Positions 17,702-26,842 of a stretch of 64,000 bases of DNA are shown one piece after another; position 1 is the first letter of the stretch; each line of letters begins with the position of its first letter. Below the pieces are notes generated by a model. The model was not told where the DNA came from, did not search any database, and worked only from the letters and a program-made list of their open reading frames with translations. The stretch is from an uncultured Peptococcaceae bacterium (GTDB lineage Bacteria > Bacillota > Peptococcia > Peptococcales > Peptococcaceae), in the NCBI GenBank assembly GCA_910585405.1, contig CAJUDO010000003.1:98482-162481 (forward strand), written 5' to 3'. The translations under genes were made by a program, and so were the position numbers.

Positions 17702-18595
17702 TTAAAATAGCTCTGGCTGTACCAATCCCTGATAGGTCCCATAAGGAGAAAATTTTTGCTCTGATAATGCTACAATCACATTTGTATATACGTTATTTTC
17801 TTCTCCATGTTGTAAAATCAGGCAGTCCGGATGAAATCCCAACAACATCCCTCTCTGTCCCACTGCCTGATAAGGAATCAACCTCCAACATCCGGCCAGC
17901 TCTTCTCGTTCTACTATCATAAGCAATAATTCGGTAGCATTTCTCTTTGTCTCTTGCAGCAAATTCCCCAGATCAGGAGAAAATAACGGCAACAAACTGC
18001 TTTGTTCCACTACAATGACAGGTTGCCCACTCAAAGGATCGGTTAAATGATTTCCTGTATCCAACAATAAACGCAACGTCACCTGCCGTTCCTGAAAAAA
18101 AATCTGTACAGTTACAATCTCTGGTGTCACAGCAATATCCTGCCGCAAATAATGCCGCAAGAAAAATATAACTCCCAAAACTAAACTAGCTGCTACAATC
18201 AGCCAAAATAGTTTGAAATCTATTTGCACTAAAGCAACACCATTCCATGTTGGCAAGGAATACTGGCCAAACAAAAACATTGCGGCAATAGAAGCGCCTC
18301 CCAATACGAAAGAAATCAAGTAGAAATAAATAACAGATTTCAGATAATTTCGCCAACGTATAAAAGGAAAAGCGATATATAACATTCCAAGGGAACAACC
18401 GATTTTAATTGGCAGCGCTTGCAGCCATTCTGCATGAGGCAAAAAAATCGCAATAGAATAACACGCCCCCAAAAAAGCTGCGGCAATCAATCGGCCACGC
18501 TTCCCTGCAATTTGTGCCATATTGCCTGTAGCCCATAAAATCAACCAATCCATAAGGAAATTTACTAAGAATAGTTCGTCAAGATAAACGGTCAT
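17702..18595 (-). CDS. spoIIGA: Sporulation sigma-E factor-processing peptidase
   Basis: A membrane aspartic protease that cleaves pro-SigE in the mother cell after a signal from the forespore. There are five hydrophobic segments in the first 150 residues. The cytoplasmic protease domain has the catalytic motif LLDTGNHLTDPLSG, matching the active Asp of B. subtilis SpoIIGA. An in-frame ATG exists at 18610, but GGGAG 8 bases before ATG 18595 and a promoter starting transcription near 18624 favour 18595, giving MTVYLDELFLVNFLMDW, the usual family start (297 residues). Confidence 0.93.
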   Translation of the reverse strand: MTVYLDELFLVNFLMDWLILWATGNMAQIAGKRGRLIAAAFLGACYSIAIFLPHAEWLQALPIKIGCSLGMLYIAFPFIRWRNYLKSVIYFYLISFVLGGASIAAMFLFGQYSLPTWNGVALVQIDFKLFWLIVAASLVLGVIFFLRHYLRQDIAVTPEIVTVQIFFQERQVTLRLLLDTGNHLTDPLSGQPVIVVEQSSLLPLFSPDLGNLLQETKRNATELLLMIVEREELAGCWRLIPYQAVGQRGMLLGFHPDCLILQHGEENNVYTNVIVALSEQKFSPYGTYQGLVQPELF

Positions 18596-18630
18596 AGCTC
18601 GCGCTCCCATCCGAACAAACTGTTTTCTTT

Positions 18631-18664
18631 ATTATATCTTGTTTTTACAGAGAAAGCTGTCGAT
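18631..18664 (-). promoter_or_regulatory. spoIIG promoter with Spo0A-like box and long spacer
   Basis: On the minus strand TATAAT (18636-18631) is preceded by TCGACA (18663-18658) at an unusual 21-base spacing. The plus-strand reading TGTCGAT (18658-18664) differs by one base from the Spo0A box TGTCGAA. The known B. subtilis spoIIG promoter likewise has an over-long spacer and Spo0A boxes at -35. Confidence 0.65.
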
Positions 18665-18714
18665 TTGAGGATGTAGATTTTAAATTTTTCTGCAGAAAGA
18701 AGATAAAAAAATGC

Positions 18715-18766
18715 ACAAAAAAGCTGAATTATGCTTCAAACAGTTGAAACATAATTCAGCTTTCGA
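18715..18766 (-). terminator. Intrinsic terminator after ftsZ
   Basis: AAAGCTGAATTATG and CATAATTCAGCTTT form a perfect stem, with a T run on the minus strand. It closes the dcw operon and isolates spoIIGA-sigE from ftsZ transcription. Confidence 0.85.
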
Positions 18767-18810
18767 TATAACATATAGAGCCTTTCCTAACTGCAAAACG
18801 CTAGACGCGC

Positions 18811-19932
18811 TTAATTTTTCTTTCTCAACAAGAACTCAGGAATAATTACTCCGTCTAATACAGATTTGCTTTCTGGAATCTCACCCCGCGTTGGGTTTTG
18901 CTGATGAGCAGGACGCACGTTGTCTTTTGCGATTACATTCGCTTTTTTCTCTGCCGTAGCAACCCGCTCTGCAGGCTGTGGCTGATTAAACCCTGTGGCA
19001 ATGATTGTAATTTTGATTTCATCAGAACCGTTGTCCTCATCAAAAGCACCAAACATGATATCTGCGTCTGTACCTGCCGACTCATAGATAAAATCAGCTG
19101 CCTCCTGTGCTTCCAACAAAGTAAGATTGCTGCCAGAAATATTAAGCAAAATCCCTTTCGCGCCTTCAATGGACAATTCTAACAATGGAGAAGAAATTGC
19201 AGCTTTTGCTGCTGTTACTGCACGGTTTTCGCCTTTTGCCAAACCAACACCCATCAAAGCAACACCTGTATTTTCCATGATTGCACGTACATCCGCAAAG
19301 TCCAAATTAATAATCCCTGCTTTGGCAATGGTGTCGGAAATACCCTGCACACCTTGACGTAAAATATCATCAGCAAAAGAAAACGCCGATTCCAGTGTTG
19401 TATTTTTGTCGGCAATCTGCAACAATCTATCATTCGGAATAGTTACAATAGAATCCACCTGCGCTGACAATTTTTCCGTCCCCTCCAAAGCCTGCTTCAT
19501 GCGGCGTTTGCCTTCAAAAGAAAATGGCTTTGTCACAATACCTATGGTCAATGCACCAATACTTTTTGCCACTTCAGCTACAATCGGCGCAGCACCTGTC
19601 CCTGTACCGCCGCCCATACCGGCTGTTACGAATACCAAATCAGCACCTTTTAGAGCTTGTGTCAATTCCTCTCTGCTTTCCTCTGCAGATTTACAGCCTA
19701 CTTCAGGATTGCCGCCAGCACCTAAACCACGTGTCAACTTTCCACCTAACTGAATTTTGGTCGGAGCTTTCGAAAGTTCCAATGCCTGCGCGTCGGTATT
19801 TGCTACAATAAACTCAATTCCTTCGACATTTGCAGCAATCATTCTGTTTACCGCATTGCCGCCACCGCCACCAACACCAATTACTTTTATGCAGGCTAAA
19901 TTTCCAGTTTCATTCTTCTCCAGTTCAAACAT
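18811..19932 (-). CDS. ftsZ: Cell division protein FtsZ
   Basis: A 373-residue tubulin-like GTPase that forms the division ring. The tubulin signature GGGTGTGAAP lies near residue 105, the amino-terminal nucleotide loop VGGGGGNAVNRM near 20, and the T7 loop NLDFADVRAIM near 206. The carboxy-terminal peptide VIIPEFLLRKKN binds FtsA/SepF-type partners. The start is ATG 19932, with GGGGGAG 8 bases before; the TTG at 19950 overlaps that site. It is the last gene of the cluster. No ftsA is present between ftsQ and ftsZ. Confidence 0.97.
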   Translation of the reverse strand: MFELEKNETGNLACIKVIGVGGGGGNAVNRMIAANVEGIEFIVANTDAQALELSKAPTKIQLGGKLTRGLGAGGNPEVGCKSAEESREELTQALKGADLVFVTAGMGGGTGTGAAPIVAEVAKSIGALTIGIVTKPFSFEGKRRMKQALEGTEKLSAQVDSIVTIPNDRLLQIADKNTTLESAFSFADDILRQGVQGISDTIAKAGIINLDFADVRAIMENTGVALMGVGLAKGENRAVTAAKAAISSPLLELSIEGAKGILLNISGSNLTLLEAQEAADFIYESAGTDADIMFGAFDEDNGSDEIKITIIATGFNQPQPAERVATAEKKANVIAKDNVRPAHQQNPTRGEIPESKSVLDGVIIPEFLLRKKN

Positions 19933-19963
19933 TTCTACACGCTCCCCCAATTTATTTCAATTG

Positions 19964-20794
19964 TTATGATCTCAATTTAATGATCGGTGAATCTTCATAA
20001 CGCATATCAATATACAAAATCTGATCTGCTGCAATTGTTTGTCCCACTACAGTAGTTAAAATCTGATCCAAATCTTGCAAACGCTGTTCAATCTGATCCA
20101 GCCCGCCAAGACGTACTTCTAATTTTTGATTCGTATATGCTAAAATATAATACTCTTGTCCAACATTTAACTCAGCAATGTTGCTCAACAATGTTTCATC
20201 GCATTCCTGTAAAATTTCCAAAGCCTGCTTTAGTTTTTCGTTTTTAATGAACCCACCGATGGTCGGTAACTCGCTAAACTCCACGCCGCTAATTACAGGA
20301 AGATTATAATTGCTCAGCGTTTGCTGAATTGCCAGAAGTCTACCCTCTTGGTCTACCTGCGCATAGCCGTCGCTGGTTACGATATAACCAATGGCCTTAC
20401 GCTCTGTGACAACAATCGTCAGCTTATTCGGCAAAGCTCTTCGTATTTTCACCTGCTCTACAAAAGGATTGACACGTAATCGCTTCTCAGCAGCCCAAGT
20501 GTTTACGAAAAAGAAATTCTCCCCTGACTGAATGCCTGACAGTAAAACTGCCTTTTCACTAGTAAGCGCTTGATTTCCTTCTACGGCAATCTCACCAACC
20601 TGAAAGAAAGGTAGATACCCCAACAGATATAACAAAATCAAAAAAAGACCCATTGAACCAAACAGCTTGAGGAACCTTATTCCACTTCGCCGAAATCTTC
20701 TTTTTGGTGCCCGTTCTTTTTGACTCACTGGTATTTCACTCTCTGTGTGCGACTTATAATCGTTCAAAACAACAATTTTGTCTTGTTTTTTCAT
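19964..20794 (-). CDS. ftsQ: Cell division protein FtsQ/DivIB
   Basis: A 276-residue divisome protein with a basic cytoplasmic tail, one membrane helix (about residues 43-64) and an extracellular POTRA domain (FFQVGEIAVEGNQALTSEKAV) followed by a beta domain. It stabilises the FtsL-DivIC-FtsW-PBP complex at the septum. It lies between murB and ftsZ, 31 bases before ftsZ. Confidence 0.9.
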   Translation of the reverse strand: MKKQDKIVVLNDYKSHTESEIPVSQKERAPKRRFRRSGIRFLKLFGSMGLFLILLYLLGYLPFFQVGEIAVEGNQALTSEKAVLLSGIQSGENFFFVNTWAAEKRLRVNPFVEQVKIRRALPNKLTIVVTERKAIGYIVTSDGYAQVDQEGRLLAIQQTLSNYNLPVISGVEFSELPTIGGFIKNEKLKQALEILQECDETLLSNIAELNVGQEYYILAYTNQKLEVRLGGLDQIEQRLQDLDQILTTVVGQTIAADQILYIDMRYEDSPIIKLRS

Positions 20795-20862
20795 TATACC
20801 ACAACTTTACACTGTTCTCTATTTTATTATAGCAAAGGATTGAAAGGCTGTCTACTGCCCTT

Positions 20863-21738
20863 TCAAAGATTTTCTTTTCCTAACACTAAAATTTCTTCCT
20901 CTAATCGCACACCAGTTTGCTTCTCTACTGCCTGCTTGACCCGTTTTATCAACTGCAAAACATCCTCGCAGGTAGCCTTTCCTGTGTTTATGATAAAATT
21001 ACTATGTTTTTGTGATACCATAGCATCGCCCTGTTTCCAACCTTTTGCGCCCACCATTTCAATCAATCTACCTGCTGCTTCCCCTGGAGGATTTTTAAAA
21101 ATACTTCCAGCACTGGGATATTCTACAGGCTGTTTTTCTTTTCGTAATGCCGTATGTTTCTGCATGCGCGCTTGAATTTCCTCTTTTTTTCCCTTAATTA
21201 GTTCTAATTTTACAGAAACAATTACCAAATCCTGTGCCTGCTTAAAACGACTGTTGCGATAGGCAAATTCGCAGTCAGCTGAATCTAAAGCAACCAACTT
21301 TCCTTTTTTATCACAGCAGATCACTTGCCGCACAATATCGGAAATTTGTCCATCATAGGCACCGGCATTCATTACCACTGCACCGCCAACGGTACCGGGA
21401 ATTCCGGCAGCAAATTCCAATCCAGAAAGCCCTGCTGCCGCAGCTTTTTGGGCTAATACCGGAAGGGGAACCCCTGCTTCCGCTGTGATATAGGGGGAAA
21501 CTATCTCCATCTTGCAAAGGCTACCGCTCAGTTGAATTACTGTGCCTGCGATGCCTTCATCAGCTACCAGCACATTAGAACCGCCACCCAACACATGACA
21601 CAGCTCTCCTCTCCGCTGTATTTCCAACAGCGCCTGCTGAAGCTCTTCAACAGTTTCTGGCTGCAACAGTACTTCAACAGGACCACCAATACGCCAGGTT
21701 GTATGATTATACATTGGTTCATTTTTTTTGACCTTCAT
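20863..21738 (-). CDS. murB: UDP-N-acetylenolpyruvoylglucosamine reductase
   Basis: A 291-residue FAD enzyme that reduces UDP-GlcNAc-enolpyruvate with NADPH to UDP-MurNAc. FAD-binding motifs are LGGGSNVLVADEG and GIPGTVGGAVVMNAGAY. The catalytic Ser is in YPSAGSIFKNP and the general-acid Glu in RLEEEILVLG near the end. The length and the lack of the extra loop fit the type II (Gram-positive) enzyme. It sits between murC and ftsQ in the cluster. Confidence 0.95.
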   Translation of the reverse strand: MKVKKNEPMYNHTTWRIGGPVEVLLQPETVEELQQALLEIQRRGELCHVLGGGSNVLVADEGIAGTVIQLSGSLCKMEIVSPYITAEAGVPLPVLAQKAAAAGLSGLEFAAGIPGTVGGAVVMNAGAYDGQISDIVRQVICCDKKGKLVALDSADCEFAYRNSRFKQAQDLVIVSVKLELIKGKKEEIQARMQKHTALRKEKQPVEYPSAGSIFKNPPGEAAGRLIEMVGAKGWKQGDAMVSQKHSNFIINTGKATCEDVLQLIKRVKQAVEKQTGVRLEEEILVLGKENL

Positions 21739-21759
21739 AAAATCACCTAAACACTTTGT

Positions 21760-23130
21760 TCAAATTTCTTTGTGCTTTAAATCTTCCACCAGCTGCATAG
21801 AATTTTGCCAAATGTTCCCGGCTCCCATCATTAACACCATGTCACCTGGTTGAAGAAATTTCAATAAAAATTTATTTAAGTTCTCTCTATGCACCAATTG
21901 TACCGGCTGATTCATGCAATCAATAATTACTTGGCTTTCTGCTCCTTCAGACAAATTTTCCCCAGCAGAATACACATCCGTTAAAATTACTTCATCAGCC
22001 AGTTTGAAGCTCTCTGCAAATCTATCAGCTAAAAATTTTGTACGACTGTACCTGTGGGGCTGAAATACTGCCACCAAACGACCATTATGTACACCACGCG
22101 CCGCTTGAATGGTAGCCGCAATTTCTGTAGGATGATGGGCATAATCATCAATAATCTGAATATTATGCACATGTCCTAATAGCTGAAAACGACGTCTTGC
22201 ACCACCAAACTGCGCCAGTCCATTTGCCATTTCTGCAAAACCCATACCACACACTAAACCAGCTGCCACAGCCGCCAAACCATTGCTGATATTATGTTGT
22301 CCTGGAACTGCCAACCGTAATGTACCTAACAACTCTCCATTAAAAAAGACATCTGCCAAATTTAAACCTTGCTCATAACGCCAGTTTCGCCCTTGCAGTT
22401 GCGCATCCTCAGAAAATCCATAAGAAATCATCTTGCCAGGAACTAAATTTGCCATTTTTCTTGTCTCTTCACAGTCATAATTCAACACCACAACACCATG
22501 ATCGCCAGTTTTCCTAATAAAAGCAATAAACGCTTGACGAATTTCGTCTAAATCTTTGTAATGATCGAGATGGTCTTCTTCTACATTGGTAAGCACGGCC
22601 ATCCAAGGCAACAGATTAAGAAAAGAGCCGTCGCTCTCATCTGCTTCCGCTACAAGCAAATCGCCTTGCCCGCTTTTTGCATTGCTGCTGATTTGTGCAA
22701 TTTCTCCGCCCACCACAATTGTAGGATCCTTCCCCGCCAATTCCAGCATCAGGGCAATCATAGAGGAAGTTGTCGTTTTTCCGTGAGCACCTGCTACACA
22801 AATTGCACGCTTATGCTCCATAAGCATCGCCAACATCTGTGAACGATGTAGAATTTCAATACCTAACTTTCGCGCCTGTATCAGTTCTTCATTATTTTCA
22901 CGGATTGCACTGGACCGTACCACAATATCAATTTTTTCTGTAATATTTTCCGCCTTTTGCCCAATATGAACGATTGCACCTTTTCTTTGTAGTCTTTCTG
23001 TTACATTTGACGTTTTTATATCTGAACCAGAAATATGGCATCCCCAATCCAGTAAGATCTCAGCAATCCCGCTCATACCGATCCCGCCGATTCCCATAAA
23101 ATATACGTGTTTATCTTTTATACTATGCAC
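21760..23130 (-). CDS. murC: UDP-N-acetylmuramate--L-alanine ligase
   Basis: A 456-residue Mur ligase that adds L-Ala to UDP-MurNAc. The amino-terminal Rossmann loop is FMGIGGIGMSG, the ATP loop GAHGKTTTSSM (near 110), the central-domain metal site EADESDGSFL, and the carboxy-terminal domain has DDYAHHPTEI. The start is GTG 23130, with GGGGGG about 7 bases upstream; the nearby ATG is out of frame. It is 12 bases after murG. Confidence 0.96.
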   Translation of the reverse strand: MHSIKDKHVYFMGIGGIGMSGIAEILLDWGCHISGSDIKTSNVTERLQRKGAIVHIGQKAENITEKIDIVVRSSAIRENNEELIQARKLGIEILHRSQMLAMLMEHKRAICVAGAHGKTTTSSMIALMLELAGKDPTIVVGGEIAQISSNAKSGQGDLLVAEADESDGSFLNLLPWMAVLTNVEEDHLDHYKDLDEIRQAFIAFIRKTGDHGVVVLNYDCEETRKMANLVPGKMISYGFSEDAQLQGRNWRYEQGLNLADVFFNGELLGTLRLAVPGQHNISNGLAAVAAGLVCGMGFAEMANGLAQFGGARRRFQLLGHVHNIQIIDDYAHHPTEIAATIQAARGVHNGRLVAVFQPHRYSRTKFLADRFAESFKLADEVILTDVYSAGENLSEGAESQVIIDCMNQPVQLVHRENLNKFLLKFLQPGDMVLMMGAGNIWQNSMQLVEDLKHKEI

Positions 23131-23142
23131 CCATAATCCCCC

Positions 23143-24249
23143 CTAGCTATATTGCTCTATCAACTGAATAATTTGATTCAACGCATCTCTTTTCCCTATA
23201 CTGCGCGCATTCTCTGCCATCTTTTCCCGCTTGTCTTTATTTTGATATAAATCCAAAATATTCTGACTGAACAGAGAACTCGACAAATCGCCATCAAGAA
23301 TTACAATCGCTGCTTGCTGAGCTTCCAGCGCCCTCGCATTATATTCCTGATGATTTTCCGCTGCGTAAGGATAAGGTACCAAAATCCCCGGCAATCCGCA
23401 AGCTGTAATCTCAGCTAGAAAAGTTGCGCCAGCTCTGCCTACGCAGAAATCTGCAGCTGCTAAACCATATTGCATCTCATCCAGATAAGGTTTTATAATA
23501 ATTTGCGGATATTGCTTCAAATCTATTCCTCTTGTTGTAATAGCCTGCAAAGTGTCCTCATAATCGTTGTTACCAGTTAAATGTAAAATCTGCAAATCAC
23601 TATGCTGTACCAATCGCGGATATGCAGCAGCCATCGCTCTGTTTAAGCTCCGTGCCCCACGACTTCCACCACTAACCAACAACGTTGTTTTTCCACCAGA
23701 GAACCCAAAGTAGGAGAGCCCCTCTTCTTTTCTTGTATTTAAGACTTCTTGCCGTACTGGCAACCCCGTAACCTTGATCCGCTCTTTATGTACAAAATAT
23801 TTTTCAGAGGCCTGGAAATTCACCATAATTTGATTGGCGAAATGTGCTAAAATTTTATTCGTTACACCAGGGAAGGCGTTTTGTTCATGTATCATAGCTG
23901 GAATACCTGCCATCCTGGCGGCCAATACTACCGGTCCGCACACATAACCGCCCGTGCCAATCACCAAATCCGGTGCAAATTGCTTTACTATTTTCCTTGC
24001 CTCCAAACACCCGCCTCCAGCTTTACCCATTGCTTTCAGCAAAGCCGGACTGATTTTTCGCGGAAGGCCCTCCACTGCAATGGTCTGAAAAGGAACACCC
24101 CTTTGGGGGACGATTCTATTCTCCAAACCTTTTTCTGTGCCTACATATAATATCTCCCATGCGGGATGTAAATACTTGATTCTTTCGGCAATCGCTAAAG
24201 CCGGATAAATATGTCCGCCTGTACCGCCGCCTGCCAGTAGAATACGCAT
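23143..24249 (-). CDS. murG: UDP-GlcNAc:undecaprenyl-PP-MurNAc-pentapeptide GlcNAc transferase
   Basis: A 368-residue GT-B glycosyltransferase that turns lipid I into lipid II on the inner face of the membrane. The glycine-rich loop LLAGGGTGGHIYPALA is at the amino terminus and a second loop VSGGSRGARSLN lies near 194. GRAGATFLAEITACGLPGIL and PYPYAAENHQEYNA bind UDP-GlcNAc. The start ATG 24249 follows AAAGGTGG. It sits between ftsW and murC. Confidence 0.96.
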   Translation of the reverse strand: MRILLAGGGTGGHIYPALAIAERIKYLHPAWEILYVGTEKGLENRIVPQRGVPFQTIAVEGLPRKISPALLKAMGKAGGGCLEARKIVKQFAPDLVIGTGGYVCGPVVLAARMAGIPAMIHEQNAFPGVTNKILAHFANQIMVNFQASEKYFVHKERIKVTGLPVRQEVLNTRKEEGLSYFGFSGGKTTLLVSGGSRGARSLNRAMAAAYPRLVQHSDLQILHLTGNNDYEDTLQAITTRGIDLKQYPQIIIKPYLDEMQYGLAAADFCVGRAGATFLAEITACGLPGILVPYPYAAENHQEYNARALEAQQAAIVILDGDLSSSLFSQNILDLYQNKDKREKMAENARSIGKRDALNQIIQLIEQYS

Positions 24250-24288
24250 CTATTACACCACCTTTTTTCCTTTTTTATAGAAATACTA

Positions 24289-25377
24289 TCAGTGTCTCAT
24301 ATATCGAGACATATTTAACAAGAAACCTACTGTCGCCAGCATAAAGGATAATGACGTTCCGCCATAGCTTATAAAAGGCAAAGTAATCCCTGTTACCGGC
24401 ATTGCACCTACAGCAACGCCAATATTCACCATAGCTTGGATTCCAATTACCGCTGTTAAACCAAATGCTGTCAGCGACTTAAATTTATCATCCAAATGTA
24501 ATGCTATATAAAAACCGCGCCAAATAAACATCGCAAATAAAAGAATTACAAATGAACCACCTACAAATCCTAGTTCCTCGCAAATAATAGAAAAAATAAA
24601 GTCCGTATGTCTTTCCGGTAGATAAAAGAGCTTTTGTCGGCTTGCACCTAAACCAACACCAAAAAGCCAGCCTGAACCTATAGCATAGAGGGATTGTACA
24701 ACCTGATATCCTGTATTACTAGGATCGGCAAAAGGGTCTAAAAATGCAGTAATCCGTTTCATACGATAAGGTTTAACCACAATCATGCCGATTACTCCCA
24801 GTAGGCCTATACCCATTGTCCCCCCCAAATATTTCCAAGGTACTTCCGCGGCAATCATCATACACACCAAAGCCCCCGCAATGACGATAGCCGTACCCAG
24901 GTCCTCAATCACAACCAACCCCGGAATCACAGCCAAAATAAGCAGCGTATAGAAAAAGCCCTTAAACGTTTGCAGGTTTTTTTTGCCTATGGAGCTAAGC
25001 CACATCGCAAAAAACACGATCACTACCGGCTTGGCGATCTCAGCGGGTGCAAAACGCACAGTTGTCGTACCTAGCCATCGTTTGGAGCCGCCTACTTCTA
25101 CACCGATTATTGGCAGCAACAACAGCATAATTACACAACAAATCATAGCAGGTACTGCTAACCCTTTGATAAATTCCGGTTTTATGTTCATCATGATGAA
25201 CATAAAAACAAAACCAAGCGCCATAAAAATCAACTGCCGTTTAAAATAATGCAATGCATCATTATAGTCAATCATGGCTTCATAAGAACTGGCGCTGAGA
25301 ACCATGATTAATCCAATTGCCAGTAAAACTAATGTGATAAAAAACAGCAAAAGATCTGCTGGACCTCTTCGCTCCAC
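24289..25377 (-). CDS. ftsW: Peptidoglycan glycosyltransferase FtsW/SpoVE
   Basis: A 362-residue SEDS-family polymerase with ten membrane helices that elongates glycan strands with its partner PBP (SpoVD here). Family marks are the helix-loop VIEDLGTAIVIAG, the loop GLGASRQKLFYLPERHTDFIF and the last-helix motif PFISYGGTSLSFML. The upstream ATG (25392) has no ribosome site; GGAGGTGG lies 8 bases before GTG 25377, which yields MERRGPADLLLFF, a normal family start. Whether it serves division or spore cortex (SpoVE) cannot be split by sequence, as it is the only SEDS gene in this cluster. Confidence 0.93.
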   Translation of the reverse strand: MERRGPADLLLFFITLVLLAIGLIMVLSASSYEAMIDYNDALHYFKRQLIFMALGFVFMFIMMNIKPEFIKGLAVPAMICCVIMLLLLPIIGVEVGGSKRWLGTTTVRFAPAEIAKPVVIVFFAMWLSSIGKKNLQTFKGFFYTLLILAVIPGLVVIEDLGTAIVIAGALVCMMIAAEVPWKYLGGTMGIGLLGVIGMIVVKPYRMKRITAFLDPFADPSNTGYQVVQSLYAIGSGWLFGVGLGASRQKLFYLPERHTDFIFSIICEELGFVGGSFVILLFAMFIWRGFYIALHLDDKFKSLTAFGLTAVIGIQAMVNIGVAVGAMPVTGITLPFISYGGTSLSFMLATVGFLLNMSRYMRH

Positions 25378-25415
25378 AGCTGCCACCTCCATTTATTTCA
25401 CAATCAAAACTCTAT

Positions 25416-26747
25416 CTACTCCAATGCTGTCACAATTTCTTTAAATAACTTTCCTCGTTCCTCATAACTGCGGAACATATCCCAACTTGTGCAGGCCGGC
25501 GATAAGAGTACGATATCGCCCGATTCTGCCAACTGAGCAGCTGTTGTCACACCTTCCGCAAAGGTATCAGCTATCACATAATTATGGAAATCTACACTTT
25601 CTAAGGCCTCTATCAGTTCCGGTTTGGCCTGGCCCAAAACCACAGCCTTCTTTGCCCGTTGCTTTACTACACTGGCTAGCTCGGTAAATGGAACGCCTTT
25701 GTTTTTTCCCCCCAGAATAATCACGATAGGCCGATCATAGGCTTCTAGGGCCTTTATTGTGGAATCTGGATTGGTTCCTTTTGAGTCGTTAATGTAAAGT
25801 ACACCATGCAAAGTACGTACCGGCTCCAACCGATGCTCTACACCGGGAAACGTTGTTAATACTTCTCGAATCTTCTCTGGTGTCACACCGCTTAAATAAG
25901 CCAACGTAATCGCACCCATAGCATTTTCCAGATTGTGCCGTCCCTTTATCGCAATTTCATTTGTAGTGCAAATAGAAATCGTTTTTCCTTCCAATGCCAG
26001 TATTACCTCTTCTCCATCCAGATAAACGCCCTCTTCTAGTTTATGCTGCTGGCTAAAAAATATCACTTTTCCTTTGCTTTGGCTTTCCAATCCCCGCAAA
26101 GTTTCATCATCATAATTTAATACCAGATAATCGGAATCCTTTTGATTAGTAAATATTTTTGCCTTTGCAGCTAAATATCCTGCCGTATCACCATGTCGGT
26201 CTAAATGATCCGGTGTCAAATTGAGCATTAGTGCCAAATGAGGGCAAAAGGAATCTGTAGTTTCCAATTGAAAACTGCTCACTTCGGCTACCACCACATC
26301 GTCCTTTTGTAAATCTGCCGCATAGCTGATGATTGGTACACCGATGTTACCGCCCACAAATACTTTTTTTTCCGTTTTCTTCAGCAATTCTCCCGTTAAC
26401 GTCGTCGTCGTCGTTTTCCCATTGGTTCCAGTAATGGCCACAAAAGGCGCTTTACAATTTCGGTAAGCCAATTCCAATTCGCCAATTACAGGGATATCAT
26501 GTGCTTTGGCGTATACAGCCGGCGGAATACTCAGCGGCACACCAGGGCTCATCAGAATATAATCCGGCTGAATCGCCGCCACATCCGGCTGCTCTCCCCA
26601 AAGTGTCTGAATTCCCAAGTTCTCCAGTGCATCAGTATTTTCTACTCGTTTCATGTCAGTTAGCACAACCTCTTCGCCCTGCTTGACCAGAAATTCTGCA
26701 GCCGCCAAACCACTACGCGCGGCACCTATCACCAATACTTTTCCCAT
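25416..26747 (-). CDS. murD: UDP-N-acetylmuramoyl-L-alanine--D-glutamate ligase
   Basis: A 443-residue Mur ligase that adds D-Glu. The amino-terminal Rossmann loop is VIGAARSGLAAAEFL, the ATP loop GTNGKTTTTTLTGELL (near 110), the central motif AEVSSFQLE, and the carboxy-terminal domain has YINDSKGTNPDSTIKAL. It lies between mraY and ftsW with a 23-base gap to ftsW. The 95 bases before it (26748-26842) hold no gene. Confidence 0.96.
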   Translation of the reverse strand: MGKVLVIGAARSGLAAAEFLVKQGEEVVLTDMKRVENTDALENLGIQTLWGEQPDVAAIQPDYILMSPGVPLSIPPAVYAKAHDIPVIGELELAYRNCKAPFVAITGTNGKTTTTTLTGELLKKTEKKVFVGGNIGVPIISYAADLQKDDVVVAEVSSFQLETTDSFCPHLALMLNLTPDHLDRHGDTAGYLAAKAKIFTNQKDSDYLVLNYDDETLRGLESQSKGKVIFFSQQHKLEEGVYLDGEEVILALEGKTISICTTNEIAIKGRHNLENAMGAITLAYLSGVTPEKIREVLTTFPGVEHRLEPVRTLHGVLYINDSKGTNPDSTIKALEAYDRPIVIILGGKNKGVPFTELASVVKQRAKKAVVLGQAKPELIEALESVDFHNYVIADTFAEGVTTAAQLAESGDIVLLSPACTSWDMFRSYEERGKLFKEIVTALE

Positions 26748-26842
26748 CCGTTTGCACCTCTTCGAAAAATTCTCTGCATATTATTTTGTATCCGTACATC
26801 ATATAAAACACGTTTTTCATATTAAATGCGTAGACGCAAAAT

